64,000 nucleotides of DNA from Xylanimicrobium pachnodae JCM 13526 = NBRC 107786 (lineage in GTDB: Bacteria > Actinomycetota > Actinomycetes > Actinomycetales > Cellulomonadaceae), in the NCBI GenBank assembly GCA_001592145.1, contig BCWJ01000005.1, positions 186,001 through 250,000 on the forward strand. Direction: 5' to 3'. Position 1 is the first letter of the stretch, and each line of letters begins with the position of its first letter. The notes beneath the pieces are model-generated. The model was not told where the DNA came from, did no database searches, and saw nothing but the letters and a program-made list of their open reading frames with translations. Both the position numbers and the translations under genes were made by a program. Below are positions 1 to 8,953 of the stretch, in pieces.

Positions 1-127
1 CGGCGCGGCCGGGGGCGCGGTCAGTGGCGCCGTGCGTACCGGTGCGGGAGCGTTCGGTGCCGTGGGTTCCGGGAAGGGGCGGGGACTGTTGCGTGGAGGT
101 GGACACGAGTATGCACGATACACGTCA
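1..127. other. Intergenic or gene-end sequence at left edge
   Basis: No convincing coding region is visible between the left edge and the MarR regulator. Open frames here are short and have no recognisable domain. The stretch may hold the end or promoter of a gene outside the window. A half-copy of the operator motif (TATGCA) occurs at 110-115. Confidence 0.4.
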
Positions 128-142
128 TATGCATCATGCATA
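128..142. promoter_or_regulatory. Perfect palindromic operator upstream of marR
   Basis: The sequence TATGCATCATGCATA is a perfect inverted repeat (7-bp arms around a central C) lying 22 bp before the MarR start codon. It is AT-rich in a very GC-rich background and overlaps plausible -10 positions. A half-site lies 18 bp upstream. Autoregulation by the adjacent MarR protein is inferred from position and symmetry. Confidence 0.65.
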
Positions 143-164
143 ACCACTGTGTCAGACTGGACGC

Positions 165-626
165 ATGCCCACCGATCCCGTCCACGTCGTCGAGTACGAG
201 GCGCTGGTGCTCGGCCGCCACCTGGCGGGCCTGCCCGGTCGCACCCGCCGCCGCGGCGGCGTGCTCGACCAGAGCGCCTACGCCCTGCTCACGCTCCTGG
301 AGTCCCGCGGCCCGACGACGATCGGCGAGCTCGTGGACATCACGGGCCTCGACACCTCGACCCTCAACCGGCAGACCGCCGCCCTCCTGCGCCAGGGGTA
401 CGCCGACCGCATCGCCGACCCCGACGGCGGCAAGGCTCGCCGGTTCCGCGCCAGCCCCGCGGGCCGCGCCGCCCTCGACGAGGAACGGCGGGCGAGCTGG
501 CGGGCGCTCGCGGACATCATGTCCGACTGGGCCGACGACGACCGCGTCGCCCTGGGCAACCTGCTCGGCCAGCTCAACCGCGCGATCGAGGACCGCTCCG
601 GCCGACCCTGGCCCCGCCCCCGGTAG
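165..626 (+). CDS. MarR family winged-helix transcriptional regulator
   Basis: A 153-residue protein of normal MarR length. A winged-helix core runs from about residue 35 to 110, with the recognition-helix region near LDTSTLNRQTAALLRQG and a wing containing ADPDGGKARRFRAS, followed by a C-terminal dimerisation helix. MarR proteins are dimeric repressors released by small aromatic or lipophilic ligands or oxidants; the ligand here is unknown. The ATG at 165 follows the palindromic operator at 128-142, which supports autorepression. No obvious transporter or enzyme target is adjacent, so its regulon is not apparent from context. Confidence 0.85.
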   Translation: MPTDPVHVVEYEALVLGRHLAGLPGRTRRRGGVLDQSAYALLTLLESRGPTTIGELVDITGLDTSTLNRQTAALLRQGYADRIADPDGGKARRFRASPAGRAALDEERRASWRALADIMSDWADDDRVALGNLLGQLNRAIEDRSGRPWPRPR

Positions 627-675
627 GTCCGACGCGACGTGGAAACCACCGGTGCGGATGGGCCAGGATGGTCCG

Positions 676-2133
676 GTGCACCACCGATCGGTCAGGCCCC
701 TTCGTCGCGCCGTGAGCGCCCTGAGCGTGGCGGCGGTGACGGTGCTGGCGTCCGTGGCGTGCACGTCCGACGCCGTGCCCGGCCAGGGCGCCGCGACGCC
801 GGTGGTCGCGGGTCAGGTGCGCGAGCCCGCCGCCCACACGGTGACGCTGCCCGTGAGCGACCCGGCCGAGCTCGCCGTGGCGGCGAGCCGCCTGGTGTTC
901 GACGGGTCGCCCATCCTGGTGCTCGCGGGGGTGGACGACGCGGCGGCGGCCCCCGCGCTCGGCACGGCGGCGTCGGCCCTGGACGCTCCCGTGCTCCTGG
1001 TGGACGGCCCGGACGACCGCGCGGTGCGCAGCGAGGCGGACCGGCTGGGTGCGCGCCTCGCGGTCGTCGTCGAGGAGGACCGGCTGGCGGTCGACGGCAC
1101 GGAGCCGACACCGTCGGACGCGCAGCGGACGGCGGAGGCCGCCGGGCTGACCGTGTTCCAGATCGATCCCCAGGCCACGCTCGACTCCGGGGCGCACGCG
1201 GGGCCCACGGCGCAGGCGCGGCTGCGCGAGGAGCTGCGTGAGGACGTGGAGGAGGCGCTGCCCGGCGTGCTCCCGGACGTGCGCCCGGCCCGGCTCACGG
1301 AGGTGCTCGCCCTGGTGGACCCCGCGCCCGGCCAGGAGGCGGCGCTCGCGACGCTGCGGGCCGCGGGTGCGGTGACCCAGCGGGTGCCCGGCGGGGACCC
1401 GGGCGCGAGCGCGGCCACCGTGCACGCCGTGGCGGATGCGCGGGCGCTGACGGTGATCGGCGTCGGACCGGGCTTCGCGGACGCGAGCACGTTCGCCTGG
1501 CGTGTGGCGTCCGCGGAGACGGACGTGCTGCTGCCCACCGGGACACAGCGCCTGGACCAGGCCCGGTACACGGCCGTCGAGGTCCGTGCGGACGATCCGC
1601 CGCAGGAGGTCCTGGCCGACTCGGCGGGCACCGGCGGCGACACGACGGGCGGCGACACGACCGGCGATCCGGCCCGCGTGCCCGCCGTTGTGGTGCGCGC
1701 CAACCAGCGGCTGTGGACGCGGGGCCCGGCGGGCACCTACGTGCGCGCGCAGACGGTCGAGTCGCTCACCGCGATGGTCCGGGCGGCGCGCGATGCCGGC
1801 CGCTACGTGGTGCTCGACCTCGGCGGGGGTGCCGTCACGCTGCTCGACCAGGTGAGCGCGCTCGACCCGTTGCTGGCCCAGGGCGGGGTGGGCGTGCTGG
1901 TGCACCCCGACCAGCGCCGCTCCGGTGCAGGGCGCGACCGGGGCGGTGCCGTGACCGCCGCGGAGTTGCAAGCCGTGGTGGATCACCTGGCAGAGTTGGT
2001 CACCCAGCATGCGCTCCCGCAGATCCTCGTCGCCGTTCACTCGCTCGACACCGCCGTCGAAGACGCCGGGTCGGTGACCTCGTTGCCACAGGTGGCGGTC
2101 GCCGACTCCACCGTCCTGGAAGGAATCCCATGA
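676..2133 (+). CDS. Secreted protein, possible lipoprotein, with repeated Rossmann-like segments
   Basis: A 485-residue protein starting at GTG 676 with AGGAT a few bases upstream; ATG 658 is an alternative. The N-terminus is basic, then hydrophobic (SALSVAAVTVLASVAC), resembling a type II signal peptide, although the residue at -3 from Cys is Ser rather than Leu. The body has three alternating hydrophobic/acidic segments (for example SPILVLAGVDDAAAAPALG) reminiscent of cell-wall-binding repeat 2 (PF04122) proteins. I recognise no catalytic motif. The stop overlaps the start of the downstream hexosaminidase (ATGA), so the two are probably co-translated. Function unknown; a substrate-binding or wall-associated role is a guess. 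Confidence 0.6.
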   Translation: MHHRSVRPLRRAVSALSVAAVTVLASVACTSDAVPGQGAATPVVAGQVREPAAHTVTLPVSDPAELAVAASRLVFDGSPILVLAGVDDAAAAPALGTAASALDAPVLLVDGPDDRAVRSEADRLGARLAVVVEEDRLAVDGTEPTPSDAQRTAEAAGLTVFQIDPQATLDSGAHAGPTAQARLREELREDVEEALPGVLPDVRPARLTEVLALVDPAPGQEAALATLRAAGAVTQRVPGGDPGASAATVHAVADARALTVIGVGPGFADASTFAWRVASAETDVLLPTGTQRLDQARYTAVEVRADDPPQEVLADSAGTGGDTTGGDTTGDPARVPAVVVRANQRLWTRGPAGTYVRAQTVESLTAMVRAARDAGRYVVLDLGGGAVTLLDQVSALDPLLAQGGVGVLVHPDQRRSGAGRDRGGAVTAAELQAVVDHLAELVTQHALPQILVAVHSLDTAVEDAGSVTSLPQVAVADSTVLEGIP

Positions 2134-3626
2134 CCTCCGCCTTTCCGCTCGTGCCGTGGCCCACGTCCGTGGAGCCCGGCGAGGGCGAGCTCGACCTGTC
2201 CCGCGTCACCCTGACCGGCGCCGACCCCGAGCGCTGGACGCCGCTCGCGGCCCAGCTGCTCGCGCCGCTCGGCGTCACCGTCACGTCGTCGCCCGCTGGG
2301 GGGTCCGACCACGGCGGCGTCGTCGTCGACCTCCGGCTGACGACGGCGGAGCCCGTCGTGGCCACGCCGTCGGTCCCGGGCGGCGAGGACGAGTCCTACG
2401 TGCTGACCGTCGGGGACGACGCCGTGGCCGTCACCGCCGCGCGGCCCGCGGGCCTGCTGCACGGGCTGCGCTCGCTGCGCCAGCTCGTGCGGCCGAACCT
2501 CACTGTGCCGCGGGTCGTCGTGCACGACGCGCCCCGGTTCGGGTGGCGCTCGCTCATGTTCGACATCGCCCGGCACTGGTTCGGTCCCGCGGTGCTGCGC
2601 CGCGTCGTCGACCTGGCCGGGGCGTACAAGCTGAACGTGGTGCACCTGCACCTGACGGACGACCAGGGGTGGCGCATCGAGGTGCCGTCGCGGCCGGCGC
2701 TGGCGCAGATCTCGGGCCGCACCCAGTCGAACGTCGTCCACCAGGACGGGCTGGTGCCGGCGGGGGAGCGCGGCTACCTCACGCTCGACGAGTACCGCGA
2801 GCTGCAGGAGTACGCGGCCGCCCGGTTCGTCACGATCGTCCCGGAGATCGACATGCCCGGGCACACGTTCGCGGCCACCCACGCGTGCGGCGAGCTGACC
2901 CCCGACGGCGTGCCCACGCCCCAGGAGGGCTCCATGGAGGTGGGCAGGTCGCGGCTGTGGCTGGACAACCCGGCCACCGAGCCGTGGATCCGCGCCGTGC
3001 TGGGCGACGTCGCCGCCGCCACGACCGGCCCCTACCTGCACGTGGGCGGCGACGAGTGCCTCACGCTCGAGGAGCCCGAGTACTCGCAGCTCGTCCGGAT
3101 CGCCCTGGACGTGGCACGCGAGCACGGCAAGGTCCCGGTGGCGTGGCAGGAGGCGGCGTCGGCGGATCCCGGCGAGGGGTCGATCCTGCAGTACTGGGAC
3201 CCGCGGCTCGACCCGGCACCGTACGTGCGCGCCGCCGAGTCGGGGGCCAAACTCATCGTCACCCCGGCGTCGACCGCCTACTTCGACATGAAGCCCGAGC
3301 CCGGGCACCCCGTCGGCCAGGACTGGATCGGCCACGACGTCGACCTGCGCACCTCCTACGACTGGGAGCCGACCGCCGCGATCCCGGGGCTGCCCGCAGA
3401 CGCCGTCGTGGGCGCGGGCGGCGCGCTGTGGACGGAGACGATCGCGACGCAGGACGCCGCGTTCTCGATGCTGCTGCCGCGCGTCCCGGCCGTCGCCGAG
3501 GTGGCGTGGACGGAGCCGGCGGGGCGTGACTGGGAGTCGTTCCGCACCCGGATCGCCGTCCACCCGCGCACGTGGGACGCGCAGGGGTGGGCCTGGTACG
3601 CCAGCAAGGACGCCAACTGGGCGTGA
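2130..3626 (+). CDS. Beta-N-acetylhexosaminidase, GH20
   Basis: A 498-residue glycoside hydrolase family 20 enzyme that removes terminal GlcNAc/GalNAc from chito-oligosaccharides, glycans or muropeptides. An N-terminal GH20b-type domain (about 1-130) precedes the TIM barrel, which opens with WRSLMFDIARHWF. The family signature HVGGDE is at residues 304-309; Asp308 and Glu309 are the pair used in substrate-assisted catalysis. No signal peptide is visible, so the enzyme is probably intracellular, acting on imported oligosaccharides. The start ATG overlaps the upstream stop codon (ATGA). The last codons and stop lie inside a 14-bp tandem repeat that continues downstream. Confidence 0.93.
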   Translation: MTSAFPLVPWPTSVEPGEGELDLSRVTLTGADPERWTPLAAQLLAPLGVTVTSSPAGGSDHGGVVVDLRLTTAEPVVATPSVPGGEDESYVLTVGDDAVAVTAARPAGLLHGLRSLRQLVRPNLTVPRVVVHDAPRFGWRSLMFDIARHWFGPAVLRRVVDLAGAYKLNVVHLHLTDDQGWRIEVPSRPALAQISGRTQSNVVHQDGLVPAGERGYLTLDEYRELQEYAAARFVTIVPEIDMPGHTFAATHACGELTPDGVPTPQEGSMEVGRSRLWLDNPATEPWIRAVLGDVAAATTGPYLHVGGDECLTLEEPEYSQLVRIALDVAREHGKVPVAWQEAASADPGEGSILQYWDPRLDPAPYVRAAESGAKLIVTPASTAYFDMKPEPGHPVGQDWIGHDVDLRTSYDWEPTAAIPGLPADAVVGAGGALWTETIATQDAAFSMLLPRVPAVAEVAWTEPAGRDWESFRTRIAVHPRTWDAQGWAWYASKDANWA

Positions 3627-3658
3627 CGGGCTGGGCGTGACGGGCTGGGCGTGAGGGC
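3617..3658. repeat. 14-bp tandem repeat, three copies, spanning the GH20 stop codon
   Basis: CTGGGCGTGACGGG occurs at 3617-3630 and 3631-3644, and a third diverged copy at 3645-3658. The first copy encodes the terminal Trp-Ala-stop of the GH20 gene, so the coding end and its stop codon have been duplicated into the intergenic region. Confidence 0.85.
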
Positions 3659-3675
3659 CCGGCCCGCAGGTCGGC

Positions 3676-5400
3676 TCAGACCCAGCTGCGCAGCCGGATG
3701 ACGCTGTGCCAGTAGTCGTACGGCACCACCTGGGCGGTCCACAGCGGGTAGAACACCGCCGAGACCACCACGATCGCCGTGACCACCACGGTGATCCCGA
3801 GCACGACCGCGCTCCTCGCCCGGGGGTCGCGGTCGTGCTCCGTACGCTCCAGCAGGACGACGCCCACGTACACCAGGGTCAGGATCACCCACGGCGTGAA
3901 CGCGATCGAGTAGAAGGTGAACACCGTGCGGTGGGTGTCCAGGTAGGTGAGCACCCACGGCAGCCAGCCGAAGATCGTGCCCGAGATCGCGGCCAGCGCC
4001 CGCCAGTCGCGGTACCGCACCCCGAACCAGACCAGCACCACGATGGCGAGCGCGGCCAGCCACCACAGCAGCGGGTTGCCGATCGACGTGATCGCCTGCA
4101 CGTTCCCGTCCTGGTGGTCGGTCCAGTAGAAGGACGTGGGCCGCCACTGGATGATCCAGCCGATCGGGTTGGACGCGTACCGGTGCTCCGTGGTCAGGGT
4201 CGTGTGGAAGTTCCACATCTGCTGGTGGTAGTGGACGAACGAGCGCAGCGAGTCGGGCAGCCACGTCACGCCCTGCCCCGGGTTCTGGGCGGCCCACTGG
4301 CGCAGGTACGCGCCCGGCGTCGCGAACCACGACCACCAGCTCGCCACATACACGATCAGGGCCGTGGGCACCATCGCCACGAACGCGGGCAGCCCGTCGC
4401 GCACCACCGCACCGCCCAGCCAGCCCCGGATCCCCGCGCGGCGCCGCGCCGTGACGTCCCACAGCACCGACAGCAGGCCGAACCCGGCCACGAAGTACAG
4501 CCCCGACCACTTCACACCGGTCGCCAACCCCAGCGACACCCCCGCGGCGAGCCGCCACCAGCGGAACCCGAGCCCCGGCCCGAACCGGGAGACCACGCCG
4601 CCCGCGTCCACGCCGCCCGCGTCCACGCCGCCCGCGTCCACGACGGCCGCCACCCGGTCGGCCAGCCGCCGCCTCGCCTGCTCGCGGTCCAGCAGCAGGA
4701 ACCCGAACGCCGCCAGCGCGAAGAACATGACGAACTGGTCCAGCAACGCGACGCGCGAGTGCACGATCGCCGTGCCGTCCACCGCCATCAGCAGGCCCGC
4801 CACCAGGCCCATCGGCGTCGACGTGAACAGGCGCCGCGCGATCCGGATCACCAGCAGCACCGCCAGGATCCCGACCACCGCGTTCGCGAGGCGCCACGCC
4901 GCGCTCGAACCCGCCCCGCCGCCCAGGTCGATGCCCCACGAGATGAGCCACTTGCCCACCTGCGGGTGCACCACGTACGCCGCCTCGTGCAGGTACGTCC
5001 CCACGTTGCCGGCCTCGAACGCCGCGTTCGGGTCGTCCGGCCACTTCGCCTCGAAGCCCAGACGTCCCAGCGTGAACGCGTCCTTGACGTAGTACGTCTC
5101 GTCGAACACCAGCGACGCCGGACGCCCCAGGTTCTGCAACCGCGTGAACGCCGCGAGCGCCAGGACCAGCACCGTGCCCACCCAGTCGACCGTCCGGTCC
5201 CACCGGGCGGTGCCCAGGGTCAGCAGGCGGCGGCCCAGCAGGAGGCGGAGCAGGCGGTCACGGGTCGGCTCAGGCGCGGGCAGGGGGGCGGGCAGGGGGG
5301 CGGCCGGTGGCGGTGTGCCGAACAGGTCGGGTCGTGCGGTGTCGGGACCTGCAGCGGCGTCGTCGGGCTTGCCGGTGGGAGCATCCTGGGCGTCCGTCAC
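3676..5400 (-). CDS. Dolichyl-phosphate-mannose-protein mannosyltransferase (PMT family)
   Basis: A 574-residue polytopic membrane protein of the GT39/PMT family, which moves mannose from polyprenyl-phosphate-mannose onto Ser/Thr of secreted proteins. After a Pro/Ala-rich cytoplasmic N-terminus comes the first membrane segment and the family loop ending in [14 protein letters not shown], whose acidic pair is characteristic. The C-terminal four-helix region (PF16192-like) includes [20 protein letters not shown]. Start GTG 5400 is chosen because TACGAT lies exactly six bases before it; an upstream in-frame ATG exists at 5430. A cytoplasmic-side DAGGV repeat (three 15-bp units, 4595-4639) is present. 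Transcribed divergently from rsmI, an arrangement common in Actinobacteria. Confidence 0.92.
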   Translation of the reverse strand: MTDAQDAPTGKPDDAAAGPDTARPDLFGTPPPAAPLPAPLPAPEPTRDRLLRLLLGRRLLTLGTARWDRTVDWVGTVLVLALAAFTRLQNLGRPASLVFDETYYVKDAFTLGRLGFEAKWPDDPNAAFEAGNVGTYLHEAAYVVHPQVGKWLISWGIDLGGGAGSSAAWRLANAVVGILAVLLVIRIARRLFTSTPMGLVAGLLMAVDGTAIVHSRVALLDQFVMFFALAAFGFLLLDREQARRRLADRVAAVVDAGGVDAGGVDAGGVVSRFGPGLGFRWWRLAAGVSLGLATGVKWSGLYFVAGFGLLSVLWDVTARRRAGIRGWLGGAVVRDGLPAFVAMVPTALIVYVASWWSWFATPGAYLRQWAAQNPGQGVTWLPDSLRSFVHYHQQMWNFHTTLTTEHRYASNPIGWIIQWRPTSFYWTDHQDGNVQAITSIGNPLLWWLAALAIVVLVWFGVRYRDWRALAAISGTIFGWLPWVLTYLDTHRTVFTFYSIAFTPWVILTLVYVGVVLLERTEHDRDPRARSAVVLGITVVVTAIVVVSAVFYPLWTAQVVPYDYWHSVIRLRSWV

Positions 5401-5403
5401 CGC

Positions 5404-5430
5404 TGCATCGTAAGTGCATCGTCTGTGCAT
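5404..5430. promoter_or_regulatory. Divergent pmt/rsmI promoter region with TGCAT direct repeats
   Basis: Only 44 bp separate the two divergent starts. On the minus strand TACGAT (5412-5407) sits six bases before GTG 5400. On the plus strand GATCGT is six bases before ATG 5445. Three copies of TGCAT (the first two as TGCATCGT) occur at about 11-bp intervals between them. Promoter function is inferred. Confidence 0.5.
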
Positions 5431-5444
5431 GGGATCGTGTGGCT

Positions 5445-6368
5445 ATGGCCGCGACCGCACCCCAGACGCCCGACGCCGGAACCGCCGCACCCCCGGACCG
5501 CCCCGCGCGGGGCCGCGAGGCGGGCGCGCTCGTGCTGGCCGCCACCCCGATCGGCAACGCGGAGGACGCCTCGCCCCGGCTGCGGCGCCTGCTCGAGACG
5601 GCCGAGGTCGTCGCCGCCGAGGACACCCGGCGCCTGCACGCCCTCGCCGACCGGCTCGGGGTCCGCGTGGGCGGGCGCGTCGTGTCGTTCTACGAGCACA
5701 ACGAGGCGGCACGCGCCGACGAGCTGCTCGACGTCGTCGAGGGCGGCGGCACCGTCGTCGTCGTCACGGACGCGGGCATGCCCGCGGTGTCCGACCCCGG
5801 GTTCCGGGCCGTGGCACGGGCCGTCGAGCGCGGCGTGCGCGTGACCGCCGCGCCCGGCCCGTCCGCCGTGCTCACCGCGCTCGCCCTGTCCGGGCTGCCC
5901 ACCGACCGGTTCACGTTCGAGGGGTTCGCGCCGCGCAAGCCCGGCGAACGGGCGCGGGCGCTGGCGGCGCTCGCGGGCGAGCCGCGCACCATGGTGTTCT
6001 TCGAGGCGCCGCACCGCATCGCCGCCACCCTCGCCGCGATGGCCGAGGCGTTCGGCCCGTCCCGCCCCGCCGCCGTGGCCCGCGAGCTGACCAAGACGTA
6101 CGAGGAGGTGCTGCGCGGCCCGCTGTCCTCGCTCGTGGAGCAGGTGGCGGCCCGGGAGGCGGACGGCGGCCCGGGCCTGCGCGGCGAGATCTGCGTGGTC
6201 GTCGGCGGAGCCCCGGCCGCCGTCACCCCGCCCCTGGAGGACCTCGTGGCGCAGGTCCTCGCCCGTGTCGCCGACGGCGAGCGCCTCAAGGACGCGGCCG
6301 CCGACGTCGCAGCGTCGTCGGGCACCAGCCGCCGCGACCTCTACAACGCGGCCCTCGCGGCCCGCTGA
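5445..6368 (+). CDS. rsmI: 16S rRNA (cytidine(1402)-2'-O)-methyltransferase
   Basis: A 307-residue tetrapyrrole-methylase-fold enzyme that 2'-O-methylates C1402 in the decoding centre of 16S rRNA using S-adenosylmethionine. Family motifs are clear: [20 protein letters not shown] near the N-terminus, [19 protein letters not shown], the acceptor-site loop [16 protein letters not shown], and [18 protein letters not shown]. It carries about 25 extra Ala/Pro-rich residues before the usual family start, as in other actinobacterial homologues. Divergent from the PMT gene; a likely leaderless or very short-leader transcript. Confidence 0.95.
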   Translation: MAATAPQTPDAGTAAPPDRPARGREAGALVLAATPIGNAEDASPRLRRLLETAEVVAAEDTRRLHALADRLGVRVGGRVVSFYEHNEAARADELLDVVEGGGTVVVVTDAGMPAVSDPGFRAVARAVERGVRVTAAPGPSAVLTALALSGLPTDRFTFEGFAPRKPGERARALAALAGEPRTMVFFEAPHRIAATLAAMAEAFGPSRPAAVARELTKTYEEVLRGPLSSLVEQVAAREADGGPGLRGEICVVVGGAPAAVTPPLEDLVAQVLARVADGERLKDAAADVAASSGTSRRDLYNAALAAR

Positions 6369-6373
6369 CCGGC

Positions 6374-6413
6374 GTGACCGCGGCACGTCACCGCGGTGAC
6401 CGTGGCACGTTAC
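6374..6413. repeat. Direct and inverted repeat between convergent rsmI and GH43
   Basis: GTGACCGCGGCACGTCAC (6374-6391) is repeated with two changes at 6396-6413. Inside it ACCGCGG (6377-6383) and CCGCGGT (6391-6397) form a 7-bp stem with a 7-base loop. The position between convergent genes suits a bidirectional terminator, but there is no T-run. Confidence 0.4.
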
Positions 6414-7975
6414 TGGGGCACGTACTCGACGCGCTCGAAGCTCACCGTCGCTGCCGACGGCGTGCCGTTGCTCGTGGCGTAGAGGCCCATCCAGAGACCC
6501 AGGAACCCGCCGGCCGCGACGGTGTCGAGCGTGCGACCGTCGGCCACCGCGACGATCCGGCGCCGGGTGCCGTCGTCCAGGACGAGCGTGTAGTCCTGGC
6601 CGCGGGCCTCGATCGCGAGCCCGAGCGGTCCCCGCGCCGTCGTCGTGACCTCGCCCAGGACGTGCGCGACCCCGCCCCGGGTGTGGGTGGCGCGGACGGT
6701 CACCGTGCCGTCCGACGGCGTCGCCGTGAACGTGACGTGGTCCTTCTCGGACTGGCGGATCGCGAGGCCCGCCTCTTCACCGACGCCGAGGCCGTCGGTC
6801 GTCAGGCGCACCGAGACGTCGACGTCCTGGTGCTGCTGGCGCAGGCCCAGGAACGACGGCGTGCGGGGGTCGGTCAGGGTCTCGGGGCGCACGCGCAGCT
6901 CCCACCCGTCGCCGTGCGAGGTGGCGAACAGTGCGGCCGGGCGGCGCAGCGTGGTCCACCTGACGTCGCCCGGCAGCACTGGCCCGCCGGTCACGGCCTG
7001 GGGTGCGCTGCGGACGGCGGCGGCGTCGGCGAACGGCACCTCAACGGCCGTTGGGACGCGGCCCTGACCCGGAGCGAACACCGGCCAGCCGTCCTCCCAG
7101 ACCACGGGGACCAGGTGGGTCTCGCGGCCCAGGTTGTAGTGGTAGCCGCCGTAGGTGCGCATGGCGAGCAGCACGGCCCACCAGGACCCGTCCGGTCCCT
7201 GCACCAGGTCGGCGTGCCCGACGCCGACCACCGGCTCACCGCGGCCCAGGTGACGGTGGGTGAGTACGGGGTTGCCCTTGCAGCCCTCGTACGGCCCCGT
7301 GACGGTCTCCGCGCGCGCGACGGAGATGGCGTGGTGGAACTCGGTCCCCGCCTCGGCCGCGAGCAGGTAGTAGGTGCCGTCGATCTTGTAGAGGTGGGGT
7401 CCCTCCGCCCACACGGCCCCGCGCAGGGCCCCGGTCCAGAGCACGTGCTCGGGGCCGGTCAGGCGCATGCTCGTGACGTCGAGCTCGCGCAGCCACACCT
7501 CCGTCTGGTGGAACCACTCCGGATCGGCGGCCAGGCGGGTCCCGTGCATCCAGGCGCGGCCGTCGTCGTCGAAGAAGAGCGACGGGTCGATGCCGCCTTC
7601 GTCGATCCAGACGGGATCCGACCAGGGCCCGGCGGGATCTGCTGCGGTGACGATGAAGTTCCCGCTGGGGCCGCCGTCCTGCGCGCCGTCCCGCCTGTCG
7701 ACGAGGGTGCACACCACCCAGAACAGGCCGTCGTGATGGCGGATCGTGGGGGCGTAGAGGCCGCCCGACGAGGCGATGCCGTCGAAGTCGAGCATGCCGT
7801 CCCGGTCGATGACGTGGCCGATCTGCGTCCACGTCGCCAGGTCCCTGCTGTGGAACACGGGCAGGCCGGGGAAGTACTCGAACGTCGAGGTGACCAGGTA
7901 GTAGTCGTCACCCACCCGGCAGATCGACGGGTCCGGGTAGGTGCCGGGCAGGATCGGGTTCTGGACTAGGGCCAT
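6410..7975 (-). CDS. GH43 beta-xylosidase / alpha-L-arabinofuranosidase
   Basis: A 521-residue GH43 enzyme with the two-domain architecture of bacterial beta-xylosidases: an N-terminal five-bladed propeller (about 1-310) and a C-terminal beta-sandwich (about 330-520). The expected catalytic residues are visible: Asp15 (general base, YPDPS), Asp130 (pKa modulator, IDPS) and Glu191 (general acid, WAEGPH). No signal peptide, so it probably cleaves imported xylo-oligosaccharides in the cytoplasm. A strong ribosome site (GAAAGGA) precedes ATG 7975. It follows pncA on the same strand with a 90-bp gap, so co-transcription is possible but not shown. Exact substrate (xylose versus arabinose) cannot be decided by eye. 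Confidence 0.92.
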   Translation of the reverse strand: MALVQNPILPGTYPDPSICRVGDDYYLVTSTFEYFPGLPVFHSRDLATWTQIGHVIDRDGMLDFDGIASSGGLYAPTIRHHDGLFWVVCTLVDRRDGAQDGGPSGNFIVTAADPAGPWSDPVWIDEGGIDPSLFFDDDGRAWMHGTRLAADPEWFHQTEVWLRELDVTSMRLTGPEHVLWTGALRGAVWAEGPHLYKIDGTYYLLAAEAGTEFHHAISVARAETVTGPYEGCKGNPVLTHRHLGRGEPVVGVGHADLVQGPDGSWWAVLLAMRTYGGYHYNLGRETHLVPVVWEDGWPVFAPGQGRVPTAVEVPFADAAAVRSAPQAVTGGPVLPGDVRWTTLRRPAALFATSHGDGWELRVRPETLTDPRTPSFLGLRQQHQDVDVSVRLTTDGLGVGEEAGLAIRQSEKDHVTFTATPSDGTVTVRATHTRGGVAHVLGEVTTTARGPLGLAIEARGQDYTLVLDDGTRRRIVAVADGRTLDTVAAGGFLGLWMGLYATSNGTPSAATVSFERVEYVPQ

Positions 7976-8065
7976 GGGGTCCTTTCGGTGGATGCCGCCG
8001 CTCGCGTTCCCGGGCGCGGCCGTGGGGCGGCGCGCGGAGCGAGGCGCGGGAAGGGGTGGGGACGG

Positions 8066-8650
8066 TCAGCGCGACGGGGTCAGGGTCACGCCGGCGGCCG
8101 TCAGGTCGGCCTCGGCCTGGGCGCCCTGCTCCGCGCTGACCGGGATGGTCAGGTCCGTGAGCACCCGGGTGGGCCAGCCCAGGCGGGCCGCGTCCAGCGC
8201 CGTGTGCTTCACGCAGTGCGAGAGCACCAGCCCGACGACGTCGACGGCGTCGACCCCCTCGTCGCGCAGGAGCTGTTCGAGGGTGCGCCCCGTGGGCTCG
8301 ACGCCGTCGAACCCGGAGTACCCGGCGTCGAACTGACCCTTCTTGAACGACGCGTCGAAGGGCAGCCCGGCGAGCGCCGGGTGCAGTGCCGCGTTCGGGG
8401 TGTCGGCGACGCCGTGCGGCGGCCACGAGTCGACGAAGTCGGGGTGGTCGCTGAAGTGCGTGCCCGGGTCCACGTGCCAGTCCTGCGTGGTGACGACGAC
8501 GGCGTAGCGGTCGCGATGGGAGCGCAGGTAGGCGGCGACGTCGTCGGCCACCTGGTTGCCGCCGCCCACGGCGAGCTCACCGCCCTCGCAGAACGTGGGC
8601 TGGACGTCGACGACGATCAGGGCGCGGCGGGTGGGGTCCGGCACGGTCAC
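8066..8650 (-). CDS. pncA: Nicotinamidase / isochorismatase-fold amidohydrolase
   Basis: A 194-residue cysteine hydrolase that converts nicotinamide to nicotinic acid for NAD salvage. The catalytic triad is visible as Asp15 (VVDVQPTF), Lys103 or Lys104 (SFKKGQ) and Cys146 (LSHCVKHTA). The metal ligands of nicotinamidases appear as Asp57/His59 (TQDWH) and His79 (WPPHG), which favours nicotinamidase over other isochorismatase-fold enzymes. The start overlaps the stop of the upstream small gene by four bases (ATGA), indicating translational coupling. Confidence 0.92.
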   Translation of the reverse strand: MTVPDPTRRALIVVDVQPTFCEGGELAVGGGNQVADDVAAYLRSHRDRYAVVVTTQDWHVDPGTHFSDHPDFVDSWPPHGVADTPNAALHPALAGLPFDASFKKGQFDAGYSGFDGVEPTGRTLEQLLRDEGVDAVDVVGLVLSHCVKHTALDAARLGWPTRVLTDLTIPVSAEQGAQAEADLTAAGVTLTPSR

Positions 8651-8862
8651 TGCATCCGGTTCTCGGGCTGTCGCGTGGGTTGCATGCCCTGGGGGCCGAT
8701 CCCGGGGGAACCGGATGCGACCGGGGCGATGTAGGGGGCGCGGTCGGAGGACCGGCCGGTCGGGCGGCCGCGCTCGATCCGCGCCTGGAGGTCGGCGGCG
8801 GCGTCGGCCTTGCGCTGGGCGCGGGACAGGCGGCGGGTGAGGCGTGACAGCAGCGATGGCAT
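8647..8862 (-). CDS. Small hypothetical protein, 71 aa
   Basis: A basic, Arg/Pro-rich 71-residue protein with an amphipathic N-terminal helix (LLSRLTRRLSRAQRKADAAA) and no recognised domain or membrane segment. A GGGAGGGT ribosome site precedes its ATG and its stop overlaps the pncA start (ATGA), which support it as a real gene. A -10-like TACGCT lies about 36 bp upstream. Function unknown. Confidence 0.65.
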   Translation of the reverse strand: MPSLLSRLTRRLSRAQRKADAAADLQARIERGRPTGRSSDRAPYIAPVASGSPGIGPQGMQPTRQPENRMQ

Positions 8863-8897
8863 CGGGGACCCTCCCGGCGAAGAGACGACTGACGTTC

Positions 8898-8903
8898 AGC
8901 GTA
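8898..8903 (-). promoter_or_regulatory. Putative -10 box for the small gene/pncA operon
   Basis: TACGCT on the minus strand, 36 bp before ATG 8862, matches the actinobacterial TAnnnT -10 consensus. No clear -35 was found. Confidence 0.35.
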
Positions 8904-8953
8904 CGGGGCTGGTTGCCCGCGCGGCCAGGGATGCGGGCCGCGAGAATGGGGCG

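Noticed and set aside
136-657. N-terminal extension of the secreted-protein gene overlapping marR
   Set aside because: The frame stays open through the MarR gene only because of high GC; a signal peptide begins right after the 658/676 start.
4595-4639. Three identical 15-bp units resembling a short CRISPR-like or VNTR array
   Set aside because: They are contiguous, without spacers, and encode an in-frame DAGGV repeat in the mannosyltransferase. No CRISPR array or cas gene is visible in the window.
8162-8171. A CACCCGGGTG palindrome in pncA
   Set aside because: It lies inside coding sequence far from any promoter; treated as chance occurrence. The copy at 31167-31176 inside the second propeller gene was rejected for the same reason.
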